DNA of 64,000 bases from Poriferisodalis sp965215815 (GCF_965215815.1 NZ_CBDCEO010000013.1:2108001-2172000), one strand, 5' to 3'. Positions 42,411 through 52,093 are shown, counted from the first letter of the stretch. Notes: generated by a model not told the origin, from the letters alone. Made by a program: numbers and translations.

Positions 42411-44215
42411 GCAGCGGCGAGGGCGGCGGTCGCGGGGTGGTGTCTGCGATGTATTCGAGCGCGGCGACGAGCCGGTTGACGTTGTCGTGGACTTGGCGAT
42501 GGTTGTCAGCGAGCCGGAACCGGCCGTCGGCTTCGGCGGTGGCGATGAGCAGCCGGGTCTCGTCGCGTTGGCGGCGGTGGATTGCGAGAAACGCCGGGGT
42601 GGTCTGAAAGTCGGGGCAGGTGAGGCAGGCGTTGGGGTGGGGGCAGTGCTGTTGTGGTGGGCGTCCGCAGTGGCCGTTGGGCAGGCCTGGCCTGGACGCG
42701 GGCCATGTTGTGGGTGGTCCACTCGACTTGGGCGGTGAGCGCGCCGGGGTCGTAGGCGATGCGTTCTCCGGCGAGGTCGACCCGCTGCTGGCAGCAGTCG
42801 TCGAAAGCTGCGCGGACGGTGGTGTCATGGAGCTCGGCGTAGCGGGCGGTCATCTGGGGGCTGGCATGGCCGAGGAGCCGCTGGATGACGTGTTGGGGGA
42901 CGCCCATGTTGATCAGCCGGGTGCCGAAGGTGTGGTGAAACTGGTGGGCGGTGACCCGGACGGGCCGGCCGGTGTCGTCGCGCAGGTCGATGCTGTGTTG
43001 CCAGCGGGCCAGACGCCGCCGCAGCGTGGCGTCGCTGAACGGTCGGATCGCGTCGGGGTTGGATCGCGGGGCGGGGAACAGCACCGGCGAGGCGACGGGC
43101 CAGCGGTGGAGCAGATGCCTCTGTTGGGCTCGGATGGCTTCGGCGGCGGCGGCGCTGAGGGGCACGAGCTGCTCGGTGGCCATCTTGGTGTTGAGGTAGC
43201 GGAGGCAGGGCCATCGGGCGCTGTGGTCGATGATCGGGTTGAACGGCAGCGAGCAGGCGTCGTTGGCCCGCAGGCTGGTCTCCATGATCACGGTGACCAG
43301 CGCCCGCGTCGTGGCGTCGGGCAGCATGCGAGGCATTCGGGGTCTTCGAGCTGGGCCATGACGAACTCGGGGATGAACCGGGGCAGCGGCCGGGGTCGGC
43401 TGGGCAGGTCGTCGTGATAGATCGCTGCAGTCGCGGGCAGTCGGGGCAGCCAGCCGTGGCGTCGGCAGGCATCGAGAAAGACTCGCAGACACGTGATGTA
43501 GGTGCTGGAGGTGTGAGCAGCGAGATGTGAGGCGGCTGACCACACCAGATAGGACTCCAGCGCGTCGCGGGTGACGACAGCCTCGTCGGAGGCTCGGGGA
43601 TCGCGTCGGCCGAGGAACCGGCTGAGCCAAAGCCTCGCCCGCGCATCGAGATGCACGCTGCCGAAGGTCGTGCCCGACCCCAGCCGAAGCCTCGCCCAGC
43701 GCTTCACCGCGGCGCGCAGCCACCGCTGGTCGATGGTGTCAAAACGGGTTTGAGCCGGCGACCGGGTCACCTTGATCCCCAGCCGCGAGGCGACCCAGAC
43801 GTCCGACGCGTACTCGGCTTCGATGTCGATGCCGCCGAGGTCGCTCAGACTCCGGTAGGCATAGCGGACGAGCCCGATCGTGGGGCTCGGGTCCCTGCGG
43901 CCCCGGGACCTCACCTCATCTAGCCAGTCCTCCATCGGCCGATCCAGCAGCGAGCCGGCGCCGCTGTCGGCCACCAGAGCGACCAAATGCCTCACCGTCG
44001 AGGGCGGCACCCTCACAGTGCGGTCGTCGTGGCGGCACCCCAGCACGTACGCGACCTCCAGGCGGGCCCCGACGGCCAACGCCGACAGATCGAAGCCATC
44101 CACGCCCTCTGAGCCGGCCCGGACCGCGACTGCAGCGGCCCCCGCCTTGAACTCCCCGAGGTCGGGCTTGCCGTGGCTGGCCCACCGTTGGTCGTGAGCA
44201 GAGCACAGACCCCGC
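42411..44215 (-). pseudogene. TnpB-like tyrosine recombinase of a Tn554-type element, frameshifted
   Basis: The N-terminal part ('FDLSALAVGARLEVAYVLG' to 'SRPRPLPRFIPEFVMAQLE') and the catalytic part ('TRALVTVIMETSLRANDAC', 'TAHQFHHTFGTRLINMGVP', 'HVIQRLLGHASPQMTARYA') are in different frames, with a one-base loss near 43330. A second shift near 42685 separates the tail 'PHPNACLTCPDFQTTPAFL'. The R...H-x-x-H/R...Y residues of the recombinase are otherwise visible. Confidence 0.75.
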
Positions 44216-44927
44216 GCCCAGGCGCCTGCACGCACCAGCTCGGTGGCGCGGCTGTGGCGCAGCGTGCGCGGGGCGAACTCGATGCCCGTGCGGGCTCCCA
44301 GCCGCCGCTCCCGCATCGTCCCCATCTCGCACCTCCATCAACGAGGTGTTGCGACGACCGATTGAATTCGGCCAATTCGCCGCACTCCGTGTGCATGCAA
44401 TCGCTGTGGAGCCGCACCAGCGGTGCCGACACCGGCACCGTTGCTGGCGACGAGCACTTGACCCGGGCCCCATTCGCGCTGTCGGCACGGGCCACGATGC
44501 GCACCTCCCGGCGGCGGCTCACGAAGTCCTCGTGTCGCCGACCAAGCGCCTGGCCGTCCCGCATGTCCGTCTCGGCCAACAAGGCGAACAAGAACCGGTC
44601 CCGCAGCCGGGTGCACGCCGCCAAGATCACAGCGATCTCCTCGACGCCGAGCACAGCCGGCAGCCGCCGCGGCACACGCAACCCAACCGGCCGCGTGCGC
44701 ACCGGCCCGCCACCAGCGATGCCGCGCAAGAACGGCCTGCAGGAACCCCGAGACCCGCTCCGCCACGCCACCAACTCGCCCGCCACGCCCATGCCGCCGC
44801 TGCGAGCGCGCAAGCCGTAGAACCCAAACAGCGCGGCCAGATGACGGTTCACCGTCGCCGCGCCGCGAACCGCCGCCCTGTCATCGAACACGATGGCGTT
44901 GTCCGCCGGAGCCCGCAGCCATGTCAC
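44215..44927 (-). pseudogene. TnpA-like tyrosine recombinase of a Tn554-type element, internally deleted
   Basis: The N-terminal half reads 'GAATVNRHLAALFGFYGLR' and 'LFALLAETDMRDGQALGRR', with the catalytic Arg region, up to 'VRLHSDCMHTECGEL'. The C-terminal 'ARTGIEFAPRTLRHSRATE' block, in another frame, follows after a loss of roughly 40 residues. The catalytic Tyr region is missing or merged into the next gene. Inactive remnant. Confidence 0.7.
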
Positions 44928-45057
44928 TTGAGCTACCTGAAGATCGTGCGATTTTCATGTTCTGACGCCCAGAATGTTCGCGCGGACGAACATAAAGCCA
45001 AGTCGTGAACAGGACCGAATGACGCCCGCCTGAACGAACCTCAGAGTCGGTCTCTGC

Positions 45058-45848
45058 CTAATGTCCGGTGAAGGTCGGGGGCCGCTTCTCGAGGAACGCC
45101 TTGACCGCTTCCTTGGTGTCCTCGGTGGTGAAGTTGAGCGATTGAGCCATGCCTTCGCCTTCGAGCGCGGTTGCGAAGTCAGCCGAAGCGTTGAGCATGA
45201 GCAGGCGCTTGGTCATTGCGACGGCAATCGGGGGCCCGGCGGCAAGCCGGTCGGCCCAGTCGCCGACGAATGCGTCGAGGTCGCCGTGGGGCACCACCTT
45301 GTTGACGATGCCGAAATCCTCCGCCTGCTTGGCGTCGATGACGTCTGCGAAGAAGGCCAGTTCCTTGGCGCGGTGCAAGCCGATGAGCCGGGGCAGGATC
45401 CACGTTCCGCCGAAGTCCACCGAGAGGCCGCGGCGGGCGAAGATCTCGCTGAAGCGCGCCTGGTCTGAGGCCACGATCAGGTCGCAGGCGAGAGCGAGGT
45501 TCATGCCGGCGCCTGCGGCCACCCGTTCACTTTGGCAATGACGGGAACCATGATCGAGTAGAGCGCCGACACCGTCTGGTGAATCACGTTCAGCCCCTGC
45601 AGCGGGTGCCTCTTGGGCCCGTCGTCATCAGTTGCGAGGTCGGCGCCGCTGCAGAAGGCGTCACCCGCGCCGGTCATCACCACGCAGCGCACCGTGGGAT
45701 CACCGCCGATCTCGTTCCACGTCTCGCGCAGCTCGGTGAACATCGTGGGGCTCGCCGCATTGAGCCGGTGCGGCCGGTTCATGGTGATGGTGACGACGCC
45801 ATTGTCCGCAGCGTCGATGATCAGTGTTTCGAGCTCTGCCGATTCCAT
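45058..45848 (-). pseudogene. enoyl-CoA hydratase with a single-base frameshift
   Basis: From ATG 45848 the N-terminal half runs 'VVTITMNRPHRLNAASPTM' and 'TGAGDAFCSGADLATD' to 'PVIAKVNGW'. The C-terminal half, in another frame, continues 'AAGAGMNLALACDLIVASD' and ends 'AFLEKRPPTFTGH'. The join at about 45520-45530 needs one extra G in a G-run (GGGTGG instead of GGGGTGG). Everything else is intact. Either a very recent mutation or a sequencing error. Confidence 0.85.
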
Positions 45849-45905
45849 GCGCAGCGACGCTAGTGATGGGGCTCGCGCTGCGCCCGCCGGCTCAAGTTCT
45901 TTGTT

Positions 45906-47252
45906 GAGCCTTCGTCTTTTTTTGGGATTCGGGCTGCTGGGTTCGGCGGGGTTCATGTTAGGAGGAGTCCGCGGGCTTCGAAGTTGGCGTAGTTGGTGAA
46001 GCCGTGGGCTCGGCGTCGCAGGACTTGGAGCAGGTTGTTGGTTCCTTCGATTCGGCCGTTGCTGGGCCGTCCCGTTCGGTGCCAGTCGAGGATCTGGGCA
46101 TGCCAGGCCAAGAAGGCGTCGACGGTGTCGCTGAACTCGGGGATCTGGCCGGTGGCGTAGATGTCGGCGAAGCGGTCGAGCGCTGCCATCGCGCCTTTGT
46201 GGTCGTCGGCGAGATAGAGGCCGTGCAGCTCGCCGAGCGCGTCCCAGGCTGGGTTGAGCCGTGGATGGGCGGCGAACAGGACGTCAAGGCGGGCCTGGTC
46301 GGCGGCGTCGAGCTTGTCGGGTCTGCGCATCAGCAGGAATCTCGCCCTGAACACGTCGCGGTCGAAAGCGGGCTTGGAGCCTTCGGGGCGGCGCTGGACG
46401 TCTCGGCGGACCGCGGTGAGCCCTGCTTGGAACCATCTGATGACCCGGTACCGGTCCAGGACGTGGCGGGCGTGGCCGAGCCGGGCGTCGATCGCTGCTT
46501 TGTACGCCGCCGAGCCGTCGGAGACGACGACCTTCACGGCTTTGCACCAGCGGGGCCCTTGGGCGGCCAGGAACGCGCTGAGCGCCTGGGCGTCGCGGTG
46601 GGGCACCATGGCGAGCACCTCGCCGGTGTCGCCGTTGACGATCACCGTCACGCAGCGGTGCCGCTTGCGGATCGAGGTCCCCTCCACCCCCAGCACCCGG
46701 CATCTTTGGCGGCGGCGGTGCTCGCCGACCAGCCCCGCCCATGCGACCACCAGCGAGTTCACCAGCTTCCAGCTCACCTGGTGGCGTTTGGCTGCCGCGT
46801 TGACCGTCATCGCACGGGCGTCTTTGACCAGCCGGCGCGCCAGACGCGCCGTGACGCGGCCCTCGAACCCCTGATGGCCCTCACTGAAACGGCTGCCGCA
46901 CGGCTCGCACACCAGCCGCCGCCGCTCCCAGATCAGCGTCACCGGCCGCCCCGACACCTCCAAGTCGCGGATCTTGTTGTCCCCGCGGTCATGAACCTTC
47001 CCGCTCGGGACCCCGCAATCGGGGCATCCGGGGCGGCGCACCGTCGAGCACACCCGCACCACCAGCTCCTCCGGCGCGTCGACGACGACCCCCTCCACTT
47101 TGATGCGCCACAGCCACAGCCGCACCGACATAACATCACTCGCCATCGAGGCCCTCCAGGGTTCGGCGTCTCCAAACACCGATCCCCCCACGGCCTCGAC
47201 CCCTACAAACGGACCCTCAACCCAACCTCATCCCAACAAAAGACGAAGGGCC
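45906..47252 (-). mobile_element. ISL3-family insertion sequence, intact, 8-bp target duplication
   Basis: The element is 1347 bp. Inverted repeats CCTTCGTCTTTTTTTGGGAT (45909-45928) and ATCCCAACAAAAGACGAAGG (47230-47249) differ at one position. TCTTTGTT flanks both sides (45898-45905 and 47253-47260), the 8-bp duplication expected for ISL3. It inserted in the last codons of the aminotransferase gene. Confidence 0.92.
45953..47146 (-). CDS. ISL3-family transposase
   Basis: 397 residues from ATG 47146 (MASDVMSVRLWLWRIKVEG); the frame opens 15 codons earlier. The N-terminal zinc-ribbon has 'CPDCGVPSGKVHDRGDNKI' and 'RLVCEPCGSRFSE'. The DDE core shows 'RCRVLGVEGTSIRKRHRC', 'VKVVVSDGSAAYKAAID' and a C-terminal 'SNGRIEGTNNLLQVLRRRA' with the Glu. 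Full length with no stops; probably active. Confidence 0.92.
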   Translation of the reverse strand: MASDVMSVRLWLWRIKVEGVVVDAPEELVVRVCSTVRRPGCPDCGVPSGKVHDRGDNKIRDLEVSGRPVTLIWERRRLVCEPCGSRFSEGHQGFEGRVTARLARRLVKDARAMTVNAAAKRHQVSWKLVNSLVVAWAGLVGEHRRRQRCRVLGVEGTSIRKRHRCVTVIVNGDTGEVLAMVPHRDAQALSAFLAAQGPRWCKAVKVVVSDGSAAYKAAIDARLGHARHVLDRYRVIRWFQAGLTAVRRDVQRRPEGSKPAFDRDVFRARFLLMRRPDKLDAADQARLDVLFAAHPRLNPAWDALGELHGLYLADDHKGAMAALDRFADIYATGQIPEFSDTVDAFLAWHAQILDWHRTGRPSNGRIEGTNNLLQVLRRRAHGFTNYANFEARGLLLT

Positions 47253-48404
47253 TCTTTGTTTGGCCCAGTTTGTGAGCCGTTCGACGGTCTGTCCCATGTC
47301 GTCATTGCTGCCGGCAAATGAGAAGCGAATGTAGCGGTGGCCTTCGGCGGGATCGAAGTCAATGCCGGGCGTGGTGGCGATGCCCAGTTCCCCAAGCCAG
47401 ACCGCAGCAAGCTCGGCGCTGTCATCGGTGAGGTGATCGACGTTCGCGTAGATGTAGAACGCCCCATCGGGCGGGGCAATGCGATCGATCCCAGCAGCCG
47501 GCAGCCCGTCGAGCAGGATCTGTCGGTTTGCCGTGTAGCGCGCCACGTTTGCCTCGAGCTCGTCGATGCTGTCGAAGGCCCCCAACGCTGCGTGCTGAGA
47601 GACCGTGGCAGCGGCGATGGTGGCGTTCTGGGCGAGGCGCTCGACGGGCGCAACCAACTCGGGCGGCAGCAGCAGCCAGCCCAGGCGCCAACCGGTCATC
47701 GAGAAGTACTTGGAGAAGCTGTTCACCACCACCGCGCTCGGGCTGTGGGCCGCCGCAGTGGCTGCTTCGCTGCCGTAAGAAATGCCGTGGTAGATCTCAT
47801 CGGAGACGAGCCGCACGCCAGCGGAGTGGCACCAACGAGCGAGCCGACCTAACTCGTCGGCGATGAGCATGGTGCCGGTCGGATTGGCGGGGCTGGCCAC
47901 CACCAATCCGTCGAGCGGACCGGCACCTTCAACCATCTCGGCGGTGAGCCGGAATCCCGTCTCGGGTGTGACTGCGATCTCGACGACGTCGATGTCCAGC
48001 GCTTCGAGCGTGTTGCGGTAGCACGGGTAACCCGGAGCTGTCACTGCCACGCGGTCGCCCGCCTCGAAACACGAGAGGAACGCGAGCGTGAACGCTCCGC
48101 TGGCACCCTGGGTGATGACGATGCGGCCAGGGTCGGCGTCGTGGCCGTACCAATCGGCATAGTGCTGGACCAGCCGGGCACGCAGGGGCTCGATCCCGAC
48201 CGCATCGGTGTAGCCCAGCACGTCGTTGTCGATTGCGGCCTTTGCGGCCGCACGCGCACCCGCAGGCGCGGGCGAGGACGGCTGGCCGACCTCCATGTGC
48301 ACGACATCACCACCCGTAGCTTCCCGCTGCGCGGCGGCGCGCATCATCTCCATGACGAAGAACGGCGCAATGTCTGCGCGCCCGGAAACCTTGATTCCAC
48401 TCAT
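47217..48404 (-). CDS. class I/II aminotransferase with IS-derived C-terminus
   Basis: 395 residues. 'VVASPANPTGTMLIADEL' and 'LVSDEIYHGISYG' are the PLP-pocket motifs, and 'VVNSFSKYFSMTGWRLGW' holds the Schiff-base Lys. It belongs to the aspartate/alanine aminotransferase-like group. It starts 3 bp after the cobO stop and is the last gene of the B12 operon. Removing the ISL3 element would end the protein ...WAKQRT; with the insertion it ends ...WAKQR plus GPSSFVGMRLG encoded by the element. The change is small and distant from the active site, so the enzyme may still work. Confidence 0.88.
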   Translation of the reverse strand: MSGIKVSGRADIAPFFVMEMMRAAAQREATGGDVVHMEVGQPSSPAPAGARAAAKAAIDNDVLGYTDAVGIEPLRARLVQHYADWYGHDADPGRIVITQGASGAFTLAFLSCFEAGDRVAVTAPGYPCYRNTLEALDIDVVEIAVTPETGFRLTAEMVEGAGPLDGLVVASPANPTGTMLIADELGRLARWCHSAGVRLVSDEIYHGISYGSEAATAAAHSPSAVVVNSFSKYFSMTGWRLGWLLLPPELVAPVERLAQNATIAAATVSQHAALGAFDSIDELEANVARYTANRQILLDGLPAAGIDRIAPPDGAFYIYANVDHLTDDSAELAAVWLGELGIATTPGIDFDPAEGHRYIRFSFAGSNDDMGQTVERLTNWAKQRGPSSFVGMRLG

Positions 48405-48407
48405 GGT

Positions 48408-48992
48408 TCAGTAGTCGATGCCCTTCTTGGCCCGGATCCCCGCGTCGTAGGCGTGCTTGGTCTTGCGCATCTCGGTCACGGTGTCGGCGAGGTCGATCAT
48501 CCAGCCGGGTGCGTCGCGCCCCGTCAGCACCAAGGACACGTGGGTGGGCCGGCTCCGGAAGGTGGCCTCGACATCGGCCGCGTCGATCCAGCCCCAGTTG
48601 AGCGGATAGGTGATTTCGTCGAAGACGACCAGCCGGTGATCGCCCGCGGCCACGAGCGCCTTGCCGTGCTGCCACGCCTCGCGAGCCTCAGCCTCATCTC
48701 GGGTGAGGTCGTTGCTGTCCCAGGTGAATCCCTCGCCCAGCGACCAGAAGTCGATGCCGAGCGGTTCGGCCATCATCTGCTCTCCGGTCACCCAGTCATC
48801 GGACTTGAGGAACTGCACCACCGCGACAGGCCAGCCGCGGGCGCGAGCTCTCATTGCCGTGCCGAACGCGGCCGAGGATTTGCCCTTGCCGTCGCCGGTA
48901 TTCACCACAACGAGACTGCGAGCGGTGCGCAGACCGTCGGGGCGGGGGTCCTCGGTGGGCGGCGTGTCGGCGGATGTGGGGGAATCGGTCAT
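48408..48992 (-). CDS. cobO: corrinoid adenosyltransferase CobO
   Basis: 194 residues from ATG 48992, which overlaps the ABC ATPase stop by ATGA; the longer open frame upstream is not coding. P-loop 'VNTGDGKGKSSAAFGTAM' at about 31-48, 'VAVVQFLKSDDWVTGEQ' and 'RLVVFDEITYPLNWGWID' are CobO/BtuR signatures. It transfers the adenosyl group of ATP to Co(I) corrinoid to make coenzyme B12. Its position behind a corrinoid importer fits salvage of imported corrinoid. Confidence 0.93.
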   Translation of the reverse strand: MTDSPTSADTPPTEDPRPDGLRTARSLVVVNTGDGKGKSSAAFGTAMRARARGWPVAVVQFLKSDDWVTGEQMMAEPLGIDFWSLGEGFTWDSNDLTRDEAEAREAWQHGKALVAAGDHRLVVFDEITYPLNWGWIDAADVEATFRSRPTHVSLVLTGRDAPGWMIDLADTVTEMRKTKHAYDAGIRAKKGIDY

Positions 48993-49888
48993 CGGGTGCC
49001 TCCATTGGTGGGTGCCCTCTCGATCGTCGAGTTCGGGCTCGAGTTGGTCGCGCTCGGGACGATCACGGGGCCGTCGGGGTCGTCGAGGATGCGAACTTTC
49101 GCATTGAAGTGCTCGGAGATGTTCGCAACGGTAAGCACCTCGGCCGGTGATCCGCACTGCGCGATCCGGCCGTCCGAGAGGATCGCGACCCGGTCGCCGT
49201 ATCGGGCTGCGAGCGTGAGGTCGTGCAGCGTTGCAATGACGGTCAGCCCGTGCTCGCACCGCAACGCCTCGACGAGTTCGAGCACGTCCTGCTGATGTCC
49301 GAGATCCAACGCTGTGGTCGGTTCGTCCAGCAGCAGAACGCCGGTCTGCTGGGCGAGCGCCCTTGCAAGCACGGCCCGCTGACGTTCGCCTCCCGAGAGC
49401 GACTGGACAGTGCGCTCGCCGAAGCCGCCTAGATCGAGTCGTTCCAGAACTTCGGCAACGATCCGGCGGTCACCGGCGGTCTCCGCGGAGAACACGCCTC
49501 GGTGGGGTATGCGTCCGAGCTGTACGTAATCGGCGACGAGCATTCCCGGAGGGATCACCGGTGTCTGGGGAACGTAAGCCACATGGCGAGCACGCGCGGC
49601 GCGGCGACGTTCTCGAATTCCGTTGATCTGGATCTTCCCGCGGAACGGCACCAGGCCCAACACCGCTCGAAGCATCGTGGTCTTGCCGGCGCCATTGGGG
49701 CCGATGATGTTCACCCATTCCCCTGCTGAGACGGTCAGATCGACACCGTCGAGCACCTGCGCGCCATCGAGGTTGACTTCCAGCGCTTGGATCCTGACGG
49801 CGTGGCCAGGCGAAGCAGTGGGTGCGGCACCCTCGACGGGGACCGCAGCGGCGGGGGCCACAGATGGCAGAGCCACTGATTCGGTCAC
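48989..49888 (-). CDS. ABC transporter ATP-binding protein, BtuD-like
   Basis: 299 residues from GTG 49888, which overlaps the permease stop (GTGA). Walker A 'IGPNGAGKTTMLRAVLGL', Q-loop 'VAYVPQTPVIPPGM', signature 'LSGGERQRAVLARAL', Walker B 'VLLLDEPTTALDLGHQQD' and switch 'ATLHDLTLAARYGD' are all present. It powers the corrinoid importer with the FecCD-type permease and lipoprotein upstream. B12 specificity is inferred from the riboswitch and cobO. Confidence 0.92.
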   Translation of the reverse strand: MTESVALPSVAPAAAVPVEGAAPTASPGHAVRIQALEVNLDGAQVLDGVDLTVSAGEWVNIIGPNGAGKTTMLRAVLGLVPFRGKIQINGIRERRRAARARHVAYVPQTPVIPPGMLVADYVQLGRIPHRGVFSAETAGDRRIVAEVLERLDLGGFGERTVQSLSGGERQRAVLARALAQQTGVLLLDEPTTALDLGHQQDVLELVEALRCEHGLTVIATLHDLTLAARYGDRVAILSDGRIAQCGSPAEVLTVANISEHFNAKVRILDDPDGPVIVPSATNSSPNSTIERAPTNGGTR

Positions 49889-50964
49889 CAGATCTCCCGA
49901 CGCGTCGTGCGCAAGACGAGCACGAAGAACGGCGCTCCCAGGAAGGCAGTGACGACCCCGATCGGCAATTCCGCCGGCGACAGCACCGTGCGTGCCCCCA
50001 GGTCGGCGAACACCATGAACGCCCCGCCGAACAGCACCGAGAGCGGCAGGACGACTCGGTTGCTGGCCCCGAACGCGAGCCGCACCGTGTGGGGCACGAT
50101 GATGCCGACGAATCCGATCAAGCCGCTGACCGACACAGCCGCAGCTGCGGCCAGTGAGGCCGCGAGCACCACGATCAAGCGCACCTTTCGGGGTTCGATG
50201 CCGAGTGCGGCGGCCTCCTCGTCCCCGACCGCGAGCACGTCGAGCGCCCGGCGGTAACGGAGCACGACCGCTGTGGTCAGCACGAAGTACGGGAGCATCA
50301 GTGCCGGTTCCGACCATCCCGAGGTCGCGATGCGGCCCAGGATCCAGGCGAAGATCTTGCGAAAGGCATCGCTGTTGGCCTGCAAGACGTAGGTCTGGCA
50401 TGCCGTCAGGAAGCTGGCTACGGCGATTCCGGCCAGGATCAGCGACGCCGTTGAGCGGCCGCCGACGTGTCCTGCGGCGTAGGACACCGTCACCGCAATG
50501 AGCCCTCCGGCGAACGCGGCGAGGGGCACTGGGTCCAGGGCGCCAGCGCCGTCGCCGAGGTTGTTGGTGATGGCAATGGTCGCGCCGAGGCCAGCGCCTG
50601 CAGCGATGCCCAGCAGGTACGGGTCGGCGAGCGGGTTGCGGAACGCGGCCTGGTATGTCGCGCCGCTCATCGACAGCGTGGCGCCCACGAGCAGGCCGAG
50701 CACAACACGGGGAAGGCGAATCTCCCGCACGATCGCTGCGTGTGCCGAGCTCAGCCCAGAGTCGAACGTGAGGCCGGGCAGCGCGTCGAACAGCTCCAGT
50801 ACCGCCCGGTGAACAGGGATACCGGCCGGGCCAATCGTCAGTCCGGCAGTCACGGCGATCGCAACCGCCGCAAGCCCCGCGATGAGCGCTGCGGGCCGCA
50901 GACCCGACGGCCGAAGCGTTGCCTCGGTCACCTCAGGGCCGAGCGACATGGGTGAGCCGGCCAT
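49885..50964 (-). CDS. FecCD-type permease, BtuC-like
   Basis: 359 residues with about nine to ten hydrophobic helices. 'LPRVVLGLLVGATLSMSGA' and 'QAAFRNPLADPYLLGIAAGA' are the hallmark FecCD/BtuC motifs, and 'GLIGFVGIIVPHTVRLAFG' follows near the C-terminus. It forms the membrane channel of the importer. It is placed between the lipoprotein (12-bp gap) and the ATPase (4-bp overlap). Confidence 0.93.
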   Translation of the reverse strand: MAGSPMSLGPEVTEATLRPSGLRPAALIAGLAAVAIAVTAGLTIGPAGIPVHRAVLELFDALPGLTFDSGLSSAHAAIVREIRLPRVVLGLLVGATLSMSGATYQAAFRNPLADPYLLGIAAGAGLGATIAITNNLGDGAGALDPVPLAAFAGGLIAVTVSYAAGHVGGRSTASLILAGIAVASFLTACQTYVLQANSDAFRKIFAWILGRIATSGWSEPALMLPYFVLTTAVVLRYRRALDVLAVGDEEAAALGIEPRKVRLIVVLAASLAAAAAVSVSGLIGFVGIIVPHTVRLAFGASNRVVLPLSVLFGGAFMVFADLGARTVLSPAELPIGVVTAFLGAPFFVLVLRTTRREIW

Positions 50965-50976
50965 GTCCAGTGCCGA

Positions 50977-51873
50977 TCAGCTCGCTGCGCCGATATCTCG
51001 GAGCACGTCGGAGATGGCGGCGATGAAGTCCACCAGGCGGGGTCCCCACCTAGAGACAATGTCGTCGCTGAGTTCCACAACCCTGCCCGTCTGCACGGCC
51101 GTGAGCTCGTCCCAGCCGGGGCGTGCAGCGACAGTCGCAGCGTTCTGGTCGCAGCACAGCGTGTCGGCCAGGAAGATCACGTCGGGGTTGGCATCCACCA
51201 GGTATTCGTCGCTGAGCTGTGGGTAGCCGTAGGAGGTGCCGTCGGCGTCTGCGCGATCGGCGACGTTCTCAAGCCCGAACAATCCATAGACCTGGCCGAT
51301 GAACGTGCCGCTCGTGACGGTGTAGAGGGTGTTGTCGAGCTCGAGGTAGTAGCTCAGACCCGATGCGTCGGGCGCAGCTGCAATCAAGTCTGCGATCTGC
51401 GCTTTCATGTCGGCGGCGAGCTGAGCCGCCTCGTCGACCTGACCGGTGACTTCGCCAAACTCGGCAATCTGGGCGTAAACGTCCTCGAACACGAACGGCG
51501 CGTCATGCGCGAGCACGGCGATGCCCAGCGCTTCGAGGCCGGAGATGAGATCGCCATCGGTCTGCAGCACCACGAGGTCCGGCTCGTATGCGGCGATGGC
51601 CTCGAGATTGGGGTTCCAGCCGTCGAGGTCAGTCACTGGCGCTTCAGGCGGGTAGTACGAGAACTGGTCGACCGCGACCACGCGGTCGCCGGCGCCGATG
51701 GCGAACAGGATCTCGGTGCCGACGGGCGAGATCGAGACGATCCGCTGGAAGTCGCGGTCCTCGGCAGAGCCGGTGTCGCTGCCGGTGCAAGCGGCCGCCA
51801 CAAGACTCAGGGCGAACACTGCCCACAAGAACTTCCGCGGCAGCGAGGCTCGTCTTGTTGGGGTACGGCTCAT
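50977..51873 (-). CDS. substrate-binding lipoprotein, BtuF-like
   Basis: 298 residues. Signal peptide with lipobox 'FALSLVAAACTGSD' (lipid Cys near residue 29). 'RIVSISPVGTEILFAIGAGD', 'YEPDLVVLQTDGDLISGLE' and 'VDANPDVIFLADTLCCDQN' follow the cobalamin/iron-siderophore-binding clamp fold. First gene of the operon, directly downstream of a cobalamin riboswitch, which identifies the ligand class as corrinoid. Confidence 0.92.
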   Translation of the reverse strand: MSRTPTRRASLPRKFLWAVFALSLVAAACTGSDTGSAEDRDFQRIVSISPVGTEILFAIGAGDRVVAVDQFSYYPPEAPVTDLDGWNPNLEAIAAYEPDLVVLQTDGDLISGLEALGIAVLAHDAPFVFEDVYAQIAEFGEVTGQVDEAAQLAADMKAQIADLIAAAPDASGLSYYLELDNTLYTVTSGTFIGQVYGLFGLENVADRADADGTSYGYPQLSDEYLVDANPDVIFLADTLCCDQNAATVAARPGWDELTAVQTGRVVELSDDIVSRWGPRLVDFIAAISDVLRDIGAAS

Positions 51874-51949
51874 GGTGCTCTCCCTTCTGCTCGAGTTCAG
51901 GGCCGAGCAGCGGGAGCTCCCACCGCGCGAGCCGCTCCTTCCTCGAGGA

Positions 51950-52075
51950 ATCGGATCTCGTCACGGCGGTCGAGAGGCGATCGGACTCGTCCCCCGGAGG
52001 GGCATCACCGTTGCGGGACAGTGCCGGGATCTCACCGGCTTCGCTCGCGACAACCGGGGGCGAGTCTAGGAGCCG
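51950..52075 (-). promoter_or_regulatory. cobalamin riboswitch upstream of the corrinoid importer
   Basis: On the coding strand the leader contains AAGCCGGTGAGATCCCGGC, then CCCGCAACGGTGATG, then GAGTCCGATCGCC, in the order and spacing of the adenosylcobalamin riboswitch core. It ends about 80 bp before the lipoprotein ATG. Binding of cobalamin should switch off translation or transcription of the importer, cobO and the aminotransferase. Outer boundaries are approximate. Confidence 0.88.
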
Positions 52076-52093
52076 CCCCGTGCCGACGTTTCC

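Noticed and set aside
41764..42828. One intact 354-residue gene on the minus strand
   Set aside because: The frame joins the tail of a recombinase to a TnpC-like protein and then low-complexity sequence; it is a product of frame decay.
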